Source: Gammaproteobacteria bacterium (GTDB lineage Bacteria > Pseudomonadota > Gammaproteobacteria > Pseudomonadales > Azotimanducaceae). From it: 35,259 bases of DNA. The translations under genes and the position numbers were made by a program. The DNA lies in NCBI GenBank assembly GCA_026706665.1, contig JAPOYI010000163.1, positions 1 through 35,259 on the forward strand. Direction: 5' to 3'. This document shows, piece by piece, positions 7,328-16,070 of this stretch. How positions within the stretch are numbered: position 1 is the first letter of the stretch; every line of letters begins with the position of its first letter. A model generated the notes under the pieces. The model had not been told where the DNA came from, did no database searches, and worked only from the letters and a program-made list of their open reading frames with translations.

Positions 7328-9305
7328 TCAACGAATGGGGTCTATAGTTGCTGATCTGCCTGCCTTTGTGATTGTGTACCTATATTGGCCATTAGCCTTC
7401 CTCTCTACTTCTCGATAGATTCGGTGATTTTGTAGTACCATCCACTGGTTGTTGGTCGCACAAGGGCAGCTATACTCGTAACGTTGTGTGGCGGTAACTG
7501 ACCCATTAGCTAGATTTGAAGCAAAGGATCCCGGAAAATGGTCGTCGACAAACCGGCCATAAGACGCGGATCCAGTTACAGATGTCGGATTAGGTACAGA
7601 ATAGTTCCAAGGTGGGTTGGGGAAACGAAATCTGGGAGCACTACCATGATAGATTACAAATTCCCGTATCCGACACGATGAAATGTCCTCGAGGTCGCCG
7701 GTCGTAGAAGCCCACGAATAGTGAAAAGTCAGTACTCCATTATCTGAGTCATGAGACACTTCCTGAAAGTTCGTCAGATCCGGACATATGTCAATAGGTT
7801 GACAGCCGCAGTCCGTGTAGTCAAAACACCCACACGATAGACAGGGTATGCAACAGTTGACGGATCGGTATTCGTTGGACTGGAATACTGGGTTCGACGG
7901 TTTCTCGAATAAACTCATAGATGATGGCGTGTCTCCCTGGAATAGAGTAGAGGCAACAAGCAGGAGGTTCTTCGCTTCTGGTAGCTTGGGCACACCAATC
8001 TCCAGCGGATCAAGAATGCCTACATCAAAGGTTATTTCATCGAATGTGAGAATTCCGTAGTTAGGCTGTGACGATCCGTGAGAGTCTAGAACGGCCAGCC
8101 GGCTGTTGAACACGGCGCGATCACGTTCATTGGCGCCCTCGGCGCCTTGCTCCATCTCCATCACTCGGCCCGTTGACCCCAAGACAAAGGACTGGGCGAC
8201 ACCCTGTTCATTGTACTTCAATATAGCTCGCTCGCTTCCAAAATCGAAGGTGGTCGCGCGGCCCGACGAACCATATGTGATGTCGACCGATTGGTTTAGG
8301 TTCTGATAGGTAATGCGTTCAATCCGGTTTAGGTCGCCAACTTCAACGAGTGTCTGTTCCGAAGAGCCATCGCGGTTGTGTACTCCGACCTTTCGGATAT
8401 TGCCGCTCGCGTCGTACAGGTACCTCACGGAAGCACCGCTATCGTATTCGACAAGTCGTCGATTGCCGAGAGCATCGTACGTGTATCGATTAATGGACCC
8501 ATTAGTGTATCGAACCGATACAACTCGACCTGCAGTGTCGCGATCGAATTGAACCGAATCGGCACCGGAATGTAATGCAATAGGTGCTCCCGCATCGTCG
8601 TAGTCGGCAGAAATGAGCGCGTTGTCAACGTCTCCGACGTAGAGGATATTCCCGCGCTGGGAATAGCCGTATTCGAACCGCTGGCCGTCCGAATGGGATA
8701 GATTTACGAACCTACCTCCGTAATCGACAGATGTATACATCGTTCCACCGTACGATGAACTGGCGACAAGGCGTCCCGCAACGTCATAGCTAAACTCCCT
8801 GACGAAGAAGGGTCCCTCGGTGTCGTAGTCCGGGAACGATTCAACCATCCTAGACACACTGCCTGAACTTCCGTAGGCGAACGAGAACGAACTGTCCGAC
8901 CGAATGAGCTCATGTACGCGCCGTTGTTCGTCGAAGGCAATTCTCCACGAGATGCCCCCACTCGACTGGAAGGCGATGGTGGCACCCTTGGCGTCGTGTT
9001 CAAACGTTAGAGTTTGGCCACCTTCGTCCGTCACTATCGTCTTCTGCTGAGATGTAGTTGAAGAAAAACGTGGGACCAGTTTGTGACTCCACGACCTTGC
9101 CATCCTCGTTGTATCTCGCACGAAGGACCGTCTTTCCGTTTGGCCCGGTCGCTGCCAAGAGCAACCCACCTTCTCCGTAGTCGTATTCCCAGTCGTTCCC
9201 CGCCACGTCGCGAACAGTTTGCAGTTGTCCATTCTGGTCGTACAAGTAGGAAACTGAACGTCCGTTTCGGCCGTCGCCGCGACTTGGTGGTATGGGGCCG
9301 AGAAC
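7328..9305 (-). pseudogene. RHS-repeat toxin tip with unrecognised C-terminus, lacking a native start and frameshifted (module 2)
   Basis: The RHS/YD repeats (RFEYGYSQRGNILYVGD, RYTYDALGNRRLVEYDSG, VRYLYDASGNIRK) closely parallel module 1. The conserved stretch continues through FQSNEYRSVNCCIPCLSCGC (bases about 7885-7800). After that the roughly 155-residue tip (FHYSWASTTGDLEDISSCR, FPGSFASNLANGS, YEYSCPCATNNQW) shares nothing with module 1 and matches no family I know. The RHS part upstream of about 9040 (SVSYLYDQNGQLQTVRD, WEYDYGEGGLLLAATGPNG) is one frame off from the rest, so a single-base change lies near 9035-9050. Further upstream the frame enters an integrase fragment instead of a native RHS N-terminus. 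It is probably a displaced (orphan) tip, although 7328 to about 9040 stays open. Confidence 0.7.
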
Positions 9306-9641
9306 TCGCCATGTGGGAGCATCGCGTTCGAGCACGACCTCGACTGTTTGGGCAACGGTGGGGATGCCGACCCTTCGCCTCCGCGGATCGCCGCCCGACC
9401 GCGCGACGCGCGCGTTGGCCAATGCCGCCGAGCGGGCCTCGGACAGCGAGACCAGGGGATAGCCACCGAGCCCGATATTGGTAGGTCTTCCTCCAATGCG
9501 CAGGCGCTGGTACCAGTGCTTGACGCCGTTCGGCCGAACCGCGAGAGTGAGTCCATAGCCACCGCGTCCGTCACCGTAAGTGCGGGTGCGTTGTTCGGCT
9601 TTGACAGCACTGACGAAGTTGGCGTTGAGTCGTTTTGGCAT
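9306..9641 (-). pseudogene. N-terminal fragment of a tyrosine integrase, fused in frame to RHS sequence
   Basis: MPKRLNANFVSAVKAEQRTR, YGDGRGGYGLTLAVRPNG and WYQRLRIGGRPTNIGLGGYP are the arm-type DNA-binding (DUF4102-like) domain of P4/phage-type integrases. SLSEARSAALANARVARSG GDP follows as usual. After APTWRV, around base 9305, the frame passes without a stop into RHS repeats. The catalytic domain (R-H-R-Y) is absent. It marks a former integrase-mediated insertion or a recombination scar at the 5' edge of module 2. No tRNA gene is visible next to it. Confidence 0.75.
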
Positions 9642-9989
9642 GGTATTCTGGCAGTCTGTTTGGCACTCGGATTGTGCATCACCCGCTCCTTTCGGCCTCT
9701 GACGGGATGTCTTATGGCCAGATTGATGGTGCCCAGGTCGACGAGAGAGCCCCGCCAGGACCCTGCAGCCGGCGCAACGCGACGGGGCATCCGCTTTTGC
9801 AACTTCAATGACAATTCAGATGGACTTCATCGTCGTATTGGACAGCGGCAAACGTTGACAGCAACAGTCTGGACAATCGGGTTCTCGACACACTTCGTAT
9901 TCGTGTTCGTATACACTAACAACTAACGGGCGTACGATTCTTGGGATGTCGTGCGGCACCATCACTCGTTCTATATTGGAGAGAATTTG
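9642..9989. other. Gene-free leader between module 2 and the TonB-receptor gene
   Basis: No supported gene is present. The stretch must contain the promoter of the receptor gene, but no well-spaced pair of promoter boxes stands out. A TTGACA is at about 9855 without a matching -10. ATTGGACAGCGGC at about 9837-9849 also occurs at about 6396-6408, on the other side of module 2. A purine-rich GGAGAG just before base 9984 is the ribosome-binding site for the receptor. Confidence 0.4.
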
Positions 9990-12665
9990 ATGAGTATTCC
10001 TGACCGGAGCCGAGGATGGCTCCCCATTGCGGCACTGGCCGTGATCGGCACGATCTTCTGCCTGCCTTTGGCGGCTCAGACCGACGAAGACGCGGGCGAA
10101 GCGGCCGAAGACGATCCGATGGTGGAGGAGATCGTGGTCACGGCCACGTACCGCGACACGGACCTGATGGATACGCCCTTGACCATCTCGGCGCTTACGG
10201 ATGTCGAGATCGAGCAGCGTGGCATCGAGGACATCAGCCACCTGTATCTCGTGATCCCGGGACTGAATTACGGGATGGCCACGCAGACCTACCACAGCGT
10301 CTCGGCGCGGGGCATCGACAACCTGTCGTTCGGCATGTCGCCGTCGGTGTCGACCTACGTGGACAACATGCCCATCTCGGGTTTCAACGAATACCGGCAG
10401 CCGCTGGCGCCGATATTCGACCTGGAGCGCATCGAGGTGCTCAAGGGACCGCAGGGCACGCTCTACGGCGAAGGCAGCATGGCGGGGGCGATCCGCTACA
10501 TCACCAAGGGCCCGAGCCCCGAGGGCTTCGACTACGCCGTGACGGCGCGCGCCTACAGCATGCAGTATTCCAACGACATCGGGCACCGCATCGACGGCAT
10601 GGTCAACGTCCCGCTTGGCGAGCAGTTGGCGGCGCGCGTCACCGGCTACTCGCGCTTCAAGGCGGGCATCATGGACCAGGTGTCGGAATCCGAGATCGGG
10701 GAGGACGTCAATTTCGTCGATGAGATCGGCGGCCGGCTCCAGCTCGCCTTCTTCCCCGCCGACAACCTCGAGATTTCGGGCTTTGCCCATGTCGTCTCGA
10801 GCGACATCGGCGGCCCCGGGATTGCCCACCATTGCTACGTGAACCGACGCCCCGACAACGGTAATCTGCCTCAGGACGTCGGTGGCCGGGGCCCCGAGAA
10901 CCCGCGCTGGACACCCTTGAGAGGGGGTTGCGAGACGGGCGAGAACGGCACCTGGGACGGCAAGACCGCCAAGTACAACGAGGGAGGCGGGGCTGTCTAC
11001 GACACCCACCTGTCCGCGCCCGGCTTCGTCGGGCTGGACGGCGGAGCCTCCGAGTCGACGATCCTGCACGGCAGCATCGAATGGGAAGGCCCGTGGGCGG
11101 ACCTGATCTTCTCCTCGTCGTTCTATGACAACGAGATCGCCTACGCCGAGGAGCAGAGGTCCGGCTTCTCCCTGCAAACAACCGGCCGCTACTTCCGATC
11201 CTGGGATGCGGCATGCGCGATGGTGGAAGGTTGCCAGCGGGGTGTCGACGCCTACGATAAAGACGGCCCGATCGACGCCCGCAGCAGCGCCTCGGGGAAC
11301 TGGACCTATACCGAGCGCTCGGCTCACGAGTTGCGCCTCATTTCCAACAATGACGCGAGCCGTCTGCAGTGGACGGCCGGCGCTTACATCACCGACACCG
11401 AGACAGGCCCGCTTGAGAAGAACTGGGGACCTTGCGGCACAACAGGGCCGTGGGCCCAGGTCAGCTATGCCGCTCCCGATATCACTTGTGTCAGCTCACG
11501 TTACGCGTTCGATCCCAGGGTGCCGGTCTCGGTGCAGCAGGATGTCATGCGAATTCTCCTGACCACACTGGACAGGCCGGGCGGCGCCATCTATGAGACG
11601 CGCTCCGAGAGGGCCCTTTTCGGCGAGGTGAGCTATGCCTTAAGTGACAAGTGGGAAGTCCTGGCCGGACTGCGCTGGGCGGACACGGGCGCTTCCGTGC
11701 ATGGCGGCATCGGCGGCAGGTATTCGACGATTGAAGCGGCCGCGCAGAACCTCACGGTGAATACATCCGAAGAGGAACTCGATACCGGAAGCCTTGCGCC
11801 AAAGGTCACCCTCACCTGGCGTCCCAACGACGGCACGATGATCTACGGCATGGTGGCGAGCGGGTTCCGCGCGGCCGGTGTGAACCGGTGGGTCGCGGGC
11901 GTCGTCGAAACGTACAGGCAGGCCGTGGCGCGAGGCGTTCCCGGCGCCCAGGAGCGGCTCGACGACATCCGCCAGCGACTGACGTTCCGCGGCGATCAGA
12001 TCAGGACCTACGAACTCGGGCTCAAGGCGACGATCGGCGAGATCGATTTCACCGCGGCGGCGTACCGCATGCACATGACGGATGCCGTGATCTCCGACAC
12101 CGACGTGGTTCCGGGCCTGGTCGATCCCGCGACCGGGCAGAACCTGGTCAACGTCAGCTACGCGTTCGCCCGCAAGAACGCCGGCGAAGCGCAGTCCACG
12201 GGCCTCGAACTCGAGGCGCGCGGCCAATTGACCGACCGCCTGAGCTTCCACGCCGGCTACTCGTGGATTCCCGACGCGGAGGTGCAGGCCCAGGCCGTGT
12301 CCCGCATCGACCCGCAGGCGGTGCAGCGCGTCAACGTCCAGGAGGGCAACCGCATGGAGCTGACGCCGGTGTACAGCGGGTCCGTCTCGCTGTTGTACGA
12401 CTTCGAACTCGGCGCTTACGACGCCCTGTTGCGCGGAGACCTGAACTTCAGCGACACGCAGTTCAGGAGCACCAACAACGAGCGACCGTCGCCCACCTGG
12501 GAGTTCCTGAACGTGAAACTCCTGCTGAGTCGCGACGACATCGAGTACGGGGTCTACATCGAGAACATCTTCGATCACCAGGCGCCGTACGCGATCGGCG
12601 ACAGCGGCTATCACGGCTTCCACCGGCCGCGGACATTCGGCGTGCAATTGAACTACAACATGTAG
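9990..12665 (+). CDS. TonB-dependent outer-membrane receptor
   Basis: This 891-residue protein starts with a signal peptide (basic start, then IAALAVIGTIFCLPLAAQ). A TonB-box-like acidic region comes next, and EEIVVTATYRDTDLMDTPLT opens the plug domain (about residues 40-155, including RGIEDISHL and ERIEVLKGPQGTLYGEGSMA). A long beta-barrel ends in HRPRTFGVQLNYNM with the terminal amphipathic strand. The ATG at 9990 is chosen because GGAGAG lies six bases upstream and the signal peptide follows directly. Such receptors import scarce substrates (siderophores, cobalamin, glycans, other organic molecules) using TonB energy. The substrate cannot be read from sequence. It is monocistronic, with a strong terminator behind it, and may feed the catabolic genes downstream. 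Confidence 0.92.
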   Translation: MSIPDRSRGWLPIAALAVIGTIFCLPLAAQTDEDAGEAAEDDPMVEEIVVTATYRDTDLMDTPLTISALTDVEIEQRGIEDISHLYLVIPGLNYGMATQTYHSVSARGIDNLSFGMSPSVSTYVDNMPISGFNEYRQPLAPIFDLERIEVLKGPQGTLYGEGSMAGAIRYITKGPSPEGFDYAVTARAYSMQYSNDIGHRIDGMVNVPLGEQLAARVTGYSRFKAGIMDQVSESEIGEDVNFVDEIGGRLQLAFFPADNLEISGFAHVVSSDIGGPGIAHHCYVNRRPDNGNLPQDVGGRGPENPRWTPLRGGCETGENGTWDGKTAKYNEGGGAVYDTHLSAPGFVGLDGGASESTILHGSIEWEGPWADLIFSSSFYDNEIAYAEEQRSGFSLQTTGRYFRSWDAACAMVEGCQRGVDAYDKDGPIDARSSASGNWTYTERSAHELRLISNNDASRLQWTAGAYITDTETGPLEKNWGPCGTTGPWAQVSYAAPDITCVSSRYAFDPRVPVSVQQDVMRILLTTLDRPGGAIYETRSERALFGEVSYALSDKWEVLAGLRWADTGASVHGGIGGRYSTIEAAAQNLTVNTSEEELDTGSLAPKVTLTWRPNDGTMIYGMVASGFRAAGVNRWVAGVVETYRQAVARGVPGAQERLDDIRQRLTFRGDQIRTYELGLKATIGEIDFTAAAYRMHMTDAVISDTDVVPGLVDPATGQNLVNVSYAFARKNAGEAQSTGLELEARGQLTDRLSFHAGYSWIPDAEVQAQAVSRIDPQAVQRVNVQEGNRMELTPVYSGSVSLLYDFELGAYDALLRGDLNFSDTQFRSTNNERPSPTWEFLNVKLLLSRDDIEYGVYIENIFDHQAPYAIGDSGYHGFHRPRTFGVQLNYNM

Positions 12666-12696
12666 CACTCAGCTCTCTGCCGAGTTGACACTCAAC

Positions 12697-12728
12697 AGCC
12701 CGCACCGTTCGGTGCGGGCTGTTTTTTT
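12697..12728 (+). terminator. Rho-independent terminator of the TonB-receptor gene
   Basis: A perfect 10-bp stem (AGCCCGCACC and GGTGCGGGCT) with a GTTC loop is followed by a run of seven T. It lies 31 bases after the receptor stop. Confidence 0.95.
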
Positions 12729-12790
12729 GTGCCTTGGGCAAAGCGCGACCGGGCTATGCTAGTCCTGAGTCAGAACGGACCGGGGGAGTC

Positions 12791-13588
12791 ATGAGGCTGA
12801 AAGACCTGGTGTGTGTGGTGGTCGGCGCAGGCCAGACCCCGGGGGAGACGATCGGCAATGGTCGCGCCGCGGCGATCACCTATGCCCGGGAGGGCGCGCG
12901 TCTGCTGCTGGTCGATGTCGACGCGGCCCGAGTCGCCGAGACGCAGTCGATGATTGCCGAAGAGGGTTTTGGCGCCGAAGTCATGACGGCCGACGTCAAA
13001 CGCGAGGACGACTGCCGCGCCATCACGACTGCCGCGGTGGAGCGTTTCGGGCGCATCGACGTATTGCACTACAACGTCGGCAAGAGTCAGGGCGACGGCG
13101 AGGTAACCGAACTCGGGCGCGAGAACTGGACCGACATCATGGAGATGAACCTCACCGGCTTCTATCTCTGCTGCAAGCACGCGCTGCCGATCATGCGCGA
13201 GCAGCATTCCGGGGTGATTACCGCCATCTCGTCGATGGCAGCCCACGGGGCGCACATGAACATGACCTACGGCGTCTCGAAATCCGGGATGAACTCGCTG
13301 GTCAAGTCCATGGCGATCCACAACGCCGGCTACGGCATTCGCATCAACTCGATCATGCCCGGCCTGATGGACACCCCCATGGCCATCGAACGGCGGGCCA
13401 GCGAGCAGAACCGCTCCCGCGACGAGATTCGCGGCGACCGCGCCCGGCAGGTGCCGCTGCTGGGCCAGCAGGGCACCGGCTGGGACGTCGCCAACGCGGC
13501 GCTATTCCTCGCGTCCTGCGAGGCCGGCTACATCACCGGCATCTGCCTGCCCGTCGACGGCGGTCTTTCGGCGCGAGCGCACCTATGA
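12791..13588 (+). CDS. Short-chain dehydrogenase/reductase (SDR)
   Basis: This 265-residue NAD(P)-dependent oxidoreductase is the usual length for a classical SDR. A Rossmann start VVGAGQTPGETIGNGRA is at residues 10-26, with an unusually long glycine-rich loop. An acidic VDVD at 41-44 suggests NAD preference. NVG replaces the usual NAG near residue 95. The catalytic Ser is at about 147, and YGVSK supplies Tyr160 and Lys164. The C-terminus ITGICLPVDGG is typical. The ATG at 12791 is preceded by GGGGGAG and is preferred over an earlier GTG or ATG. The substrate is unknown. It may oxidise alcohol intermediates produced by the nearby dioxygenases. Confidence 0.9.
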   Translation: MRLKDLVCVVVGAGQTPGETIGNGRAAAITYAREGARLLLVDVDAARVAETQSMIAEEGFGAEVMTADVKREDDCRAITTAAVERFGRIDVLHYNVGKSQGDGEVTELGRENWTDIMEMNLTGFYLCCKHALPIMREQHSGVITAISSMAAHGAHMNMTYGVSKSGMNSLVKSMAIHNAGYGIRINSIMPGLMDTPMAIERRASEQNRSRDEIRGDRARQVPLLGQQGTGWDVANAALFLASCEAGYITGICLPVDGGLSARAHL

Positions 13589-13849
13589 TCAATCCGGCAA
13601 CTCATCACCCGGTATCGGTGGCGCATCCGGCGCGTCATCGAGATAGCGCGTCAAGTCTCCCGATTCGGCCTCGTGTGCGCGCCTCCCAAGAAACTCCGCC
13701 GCCGTCTCCACAGCACCGATTTTCTGCGCTACCGCAGTAGCTATCCATTGGTTGAGTGAGACGCCATCGGCCTTCGCCAGACGCACCGCCGTCTCTTTCA
13801 ACGAAGCCGGCAGCTTCAAAGGATATTTGTATCGGACAGGTTCGCTCAC
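13589..13849 (-). CDS. RHH-type (HicB/Arc-like) antitoxin
   Basis: In this 86-residue protein YKYPLKLPASLKETAVRLA is the beta strand and first helix of a ribbon-helix-helix fold. DGVSLNQWIATAVAQKIGAV is the second helix, as seen in antitoxins with HicB-like C-terminal RHH domains. The acidic, proline-rich tail (DDAPDAPPIPGDELPD) probably wraps the toxin. Its ATG overlaps the stop of the PIN toxin by four bases (ATGA), so the order is toxin first, antitoxin second. It probably represses the operon through the palindrome at 14280-14299. Confidence 0.8.
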   Translation of the reverse strand: MSEPVRYKYPLKLPASLKETAVRLAKADGVSLNQWIATAVAQKIGAVETAAEFLGRRAHEAESGDLTRYLDDAPDAPPIPGDELPD

Positions 13850-14277
13850 TTTAGTAGTCTCCCTAACACCTCCCGCGGGGTGGCAACCGCGATACCCAAG
13901 GTACGCGCCGGCGCGAAGTCCCTCAGGTTGTGCGTCACGATGTAGTCAGCATCGCCGTTGCTGGCAACCTCAAGCACCAACTCATCATTGGCATCCCGCA
14001 GCGTCGGGCGCGTCTTGAAATACACGTCAATTGGTTCCGCAATGGCAGCCAACGCGCTCATGACGGCCTCCACATCTTCCGGCGCATGACCCGTCGCCTT
14101 ACGGATCTCGCCTCTATTCAGCACCGCCTCGTACTCCAGAAACAATGCCGTCGAGCAAAGCAGCGTGACCTTGCCGGCCGCAGCTTGTCGCGGCAGTTCA
14201 TTACTTGCTCCCAAGGCACTGCGGAAGGCGGCGACCACGACGTTGGTGTCAACCACAAGTCTCACTAGGAGCACCAT
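13846..14277 (-). CDS. PIN-domain toxin (COG1569-like)
   Basis: This 143-residue ribonuclease-fold protein begins RLVVDTNVVVAAF with the first PIN aspartate (Asp10). FLEYEAVL supplies the conserved Glu50, LRDANDELVLEVA the central acidic pair, and GDADYIVTHNLRDF the last Asp near 111. TPREVLGRLLK is the usual end of this PIN family. The ATG at 14277 follows GGGGGATG and is favoured over the longer upstream frame, which has no site. It likely cleaves RNA when free of the antitoxin encoded downstream with a four-base overlap. Confidence 0.85.
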   Translation of the reverse strand: MVLLVRLVVDTNVVVAAFRSALGASNELPRQAAAGKVTLLCSTALFLEYEAVLNRGEIRKATGHAPEDVEAVMSALAAIAEPIDVYFKTRPTLRDANDELVLEVASNGDADYIVTHNLRDFAPARTLGIAVATPREVLGRLLK

Positions 14278-14279
14278 AG

Positions 14280-14299
14280 TGACATCCCCCAAGATGTCA
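14280..14299. promoter_or_regulatory. Palindrome upstream of the PIN/RHH toxin-antitoxin operon
   Basis: TGACATC and GATGTCA form a perfect 7-bp inverted repeat around CCCCAA. It abuts the toxin start and overlaps its ribosome-binding site. An RHH antitoxin operator is the likely role, inferred from position. Confidence 0.5.
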
Positions 14300-14489
14300 A
14301 GCTGGCGGGAGTCGGTAGTGGTAGGTGGTGAATTGCGCCAGAGCCACCCATTGCGACGCCGACCGGCCAGAGGCGTACAGCATGCTGGACACTCCACCTC
14401 CTTCAACCAGCGGTCGATCACCCGCTACCTTGCACATGCAGACCCCTCGGCCATAACATCGAGACATCAAAATCCGGCAGGGGATTGCC

Positions 14490-16046
14490 ATGTTGAAGCG
14501 GATTGAGTTTCGTCCTGAAGTCGAGGAACTAGTTCGATTCGTCGAAGAGACGAACCCGGACGATATCGTCGAAAAGACCATTGGCAAGCTGCGGAACGGG
14601 GTTACGAACCACGAACTCCTGACGGCGAACACATTGGCGGTCGTGCGTTCCAACGACGTGCCGCCGTCGCATCACGGCGGCCCGGTGCATCCGATCTGCG
14701 GCGTGCACGCGATTCACGGCATAGCGGAACGCCTTCCAGGCGAACTGTCCATGCTGCCCCTCATCCAGCACACGGCACTCTGCAACCACCACGTCCATTC
14801 GCCGTACATGGGCCCCTATCTCATGCCGAAGATCGAGGCGTTGCAGGCATCCCCGGAGGAGGTGGAGCCCGGTATCCGGCCCCACAACGTCACCTCCCGC
14901 GTCAACATCCCGAGCCCAAACGAACCCAACGCGATCGGCGATACCCAGGCGGCGTTCCTGCATTGCATACGGGCTATGGAGGCGCCGCTCGGTGAGCGGT
15001 ATTACCTCTGGCTCCTGGACCGGCTTTCCCACGGCGAAATGCTCGATCTGCTGCTGCCGCTCGCGGTCAGCCGGAACAACTGGGACGATCACTACTTCCT
15101 CTATCCGGTGTACACCTTCCGGACGCTCGATTGCCTTGGCTGGGAATGGGCCGACGTGCTGCTGCGTCCGGCGGTGCGCTACCAGGCGCGGCTGATGGGC
15201 CGGCTCACCATCGGCGACCCCCTCGACTTTGTCTGGGTGGAGAGCCTGCTGGACAAGTACGAGCTGCTGGAGATCAACATCCCGACCAGGACCTCCGACG
15301 CCGAGACCGAACGGATCGGTGAACTCGGCATGCGGCTCGGACAATGCGAGGACTATTTCGACACCATCGAGCCGATGGCCCAGGCGCTCGCCGGCGGACT
15401 GTCGCTCGAGGGCGCGGGCGAAGCGTTGTCGATCGGCGCCGCTGCCGCATATCTCAGCACGAGCTACGGCAACCCGATGGACTCTCACCTGCACACGGGA
15501 TCCACCAATCGCCGCTACGTGCTGCGACAGGAAGGCGTGAGTCTCAGAAACAAGATCCTGAGTCTGCTGACCGGGTTTACCGGGCCCGAGGTTCTGCTCG
15601 GTGCCCGCAAGATCGACTGGACGTGCAACATCGAGCCCGGCAGCACCGCCTCGCTCCCCGAGCGCAGCCAGGAGAACCTGCTGGATGCGATTACGGACAA
15701 CATCGACAGTCAGCCGTATATCGACTGGCACCAGATCAACAGCGTCGCGAATGTCGTTCCGCCCGAGGGGATCAAGGAAGGCGTGGCGATGGCACGCCAG
15801 TATGCCGAAAAGGGCTACGACCCCGTCCCCTACTTCGACCGGCTTGCCGAGATTTCCTGCCGGGACGACTTCACGGAAATGCACTCGGTCAAGCATTTCC
15901 AGGCGATCGTGGACGAGTACTACGCGACGCGAGAGCCGTATCGTTGGCTGCACCTTGCATCGGCGACCAAGTCCGCCGGGATCATTCAGACCGGCCGCGA
16001 GCACAGCGTCTACCGGCAATCGAAGGAGATTCTGAAAGCGGCCTGA
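14490..16046 (+). CDS. Unrecognised 518-residue protein rich in His/Cys motifs
   Basis: I do not recognise the family. The protein is soluble with no signal peptide. The N-terminal quarter has dense histidine and cysteine clusters, HHGGPVHPICGVHAIH (residues about 61-76) and HTALCNHHVHSPYMGPY (about 94-110). These look like metal- or cofactor-binding sites. A third group, DSHLHTGSTNRRYVL, lies near residue 331. The rest is mainly helical. The ATG is preceded by AGGGG. It is transcribed convergently with a PhyH dioxygenase gene 24 bases away. A metal-dependent enzyme of the same pathway is plausible but unproven. Codon use looks like that of its neighbours, so it is not an obvious newcomer. 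Confidence 0.8.
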   Translation: MLKRIEFRPEVEELVRFVEETNPDDIVEKTIGKLRNGVTNHELLTANTLAVVRSNDVPPSHHGGPVHPICGVHAIHGIAERLPGELSMLPLIQHTALCNHHVHSPYMGPYLMPKIEALQASPEEVEPGIRPHNVTSRVNIPSPNEPNAIGDTQAAFLHCIRAMEAPLGERYYLWLLDRLSHGEMLDLLLPLAVSRNNWDDHYFLYPVYTFRTLDCLGWEWADVLLRPAVRYQARLMGRLTIGDPLDFVWVESLLDKYELLEINIPTRTSDAETERIGELGMRLGQCEDYFDTIEPMAQALAGGLSLEGAGEALSIGAAAAYLSTSYGNPMDSHLHTGSTNRRYVLRQEGVSLRNKILSLLTGFTGPEVLLGARKIDWTCNIEPGSTASLPERSQENLLDAITDNIDSQPYIDWHQINSVANVVPPEGIKEGVAMARQYAEKGYDPVPYFDRLAEISCRDDFTEMHSVKHFQAIVDEYYATREPYRWLHLASATKSAGIIQTGREHSVYRQSKEILKAA

Positions 16047-16070
16047 AGGCCAGTTCGAGTCAGACCGGAC

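Noticed and set aside
9816-11327. Long open frame antisense to the TonB-receptor gene
   Set aside because: The plus-strand receptor has clear plug and barrel motifs. The antisense frame is a by-product of GC-rich codon use and shows no family pattern.
14529-16019. Open frame of almost 500 codons antisense to the unknown 518-residue gene
   Set aside because: Composition is rich in Arg, His and Val as in third-position shadows. The plus-strand frame has a ribosome site and sensible residue clusters.
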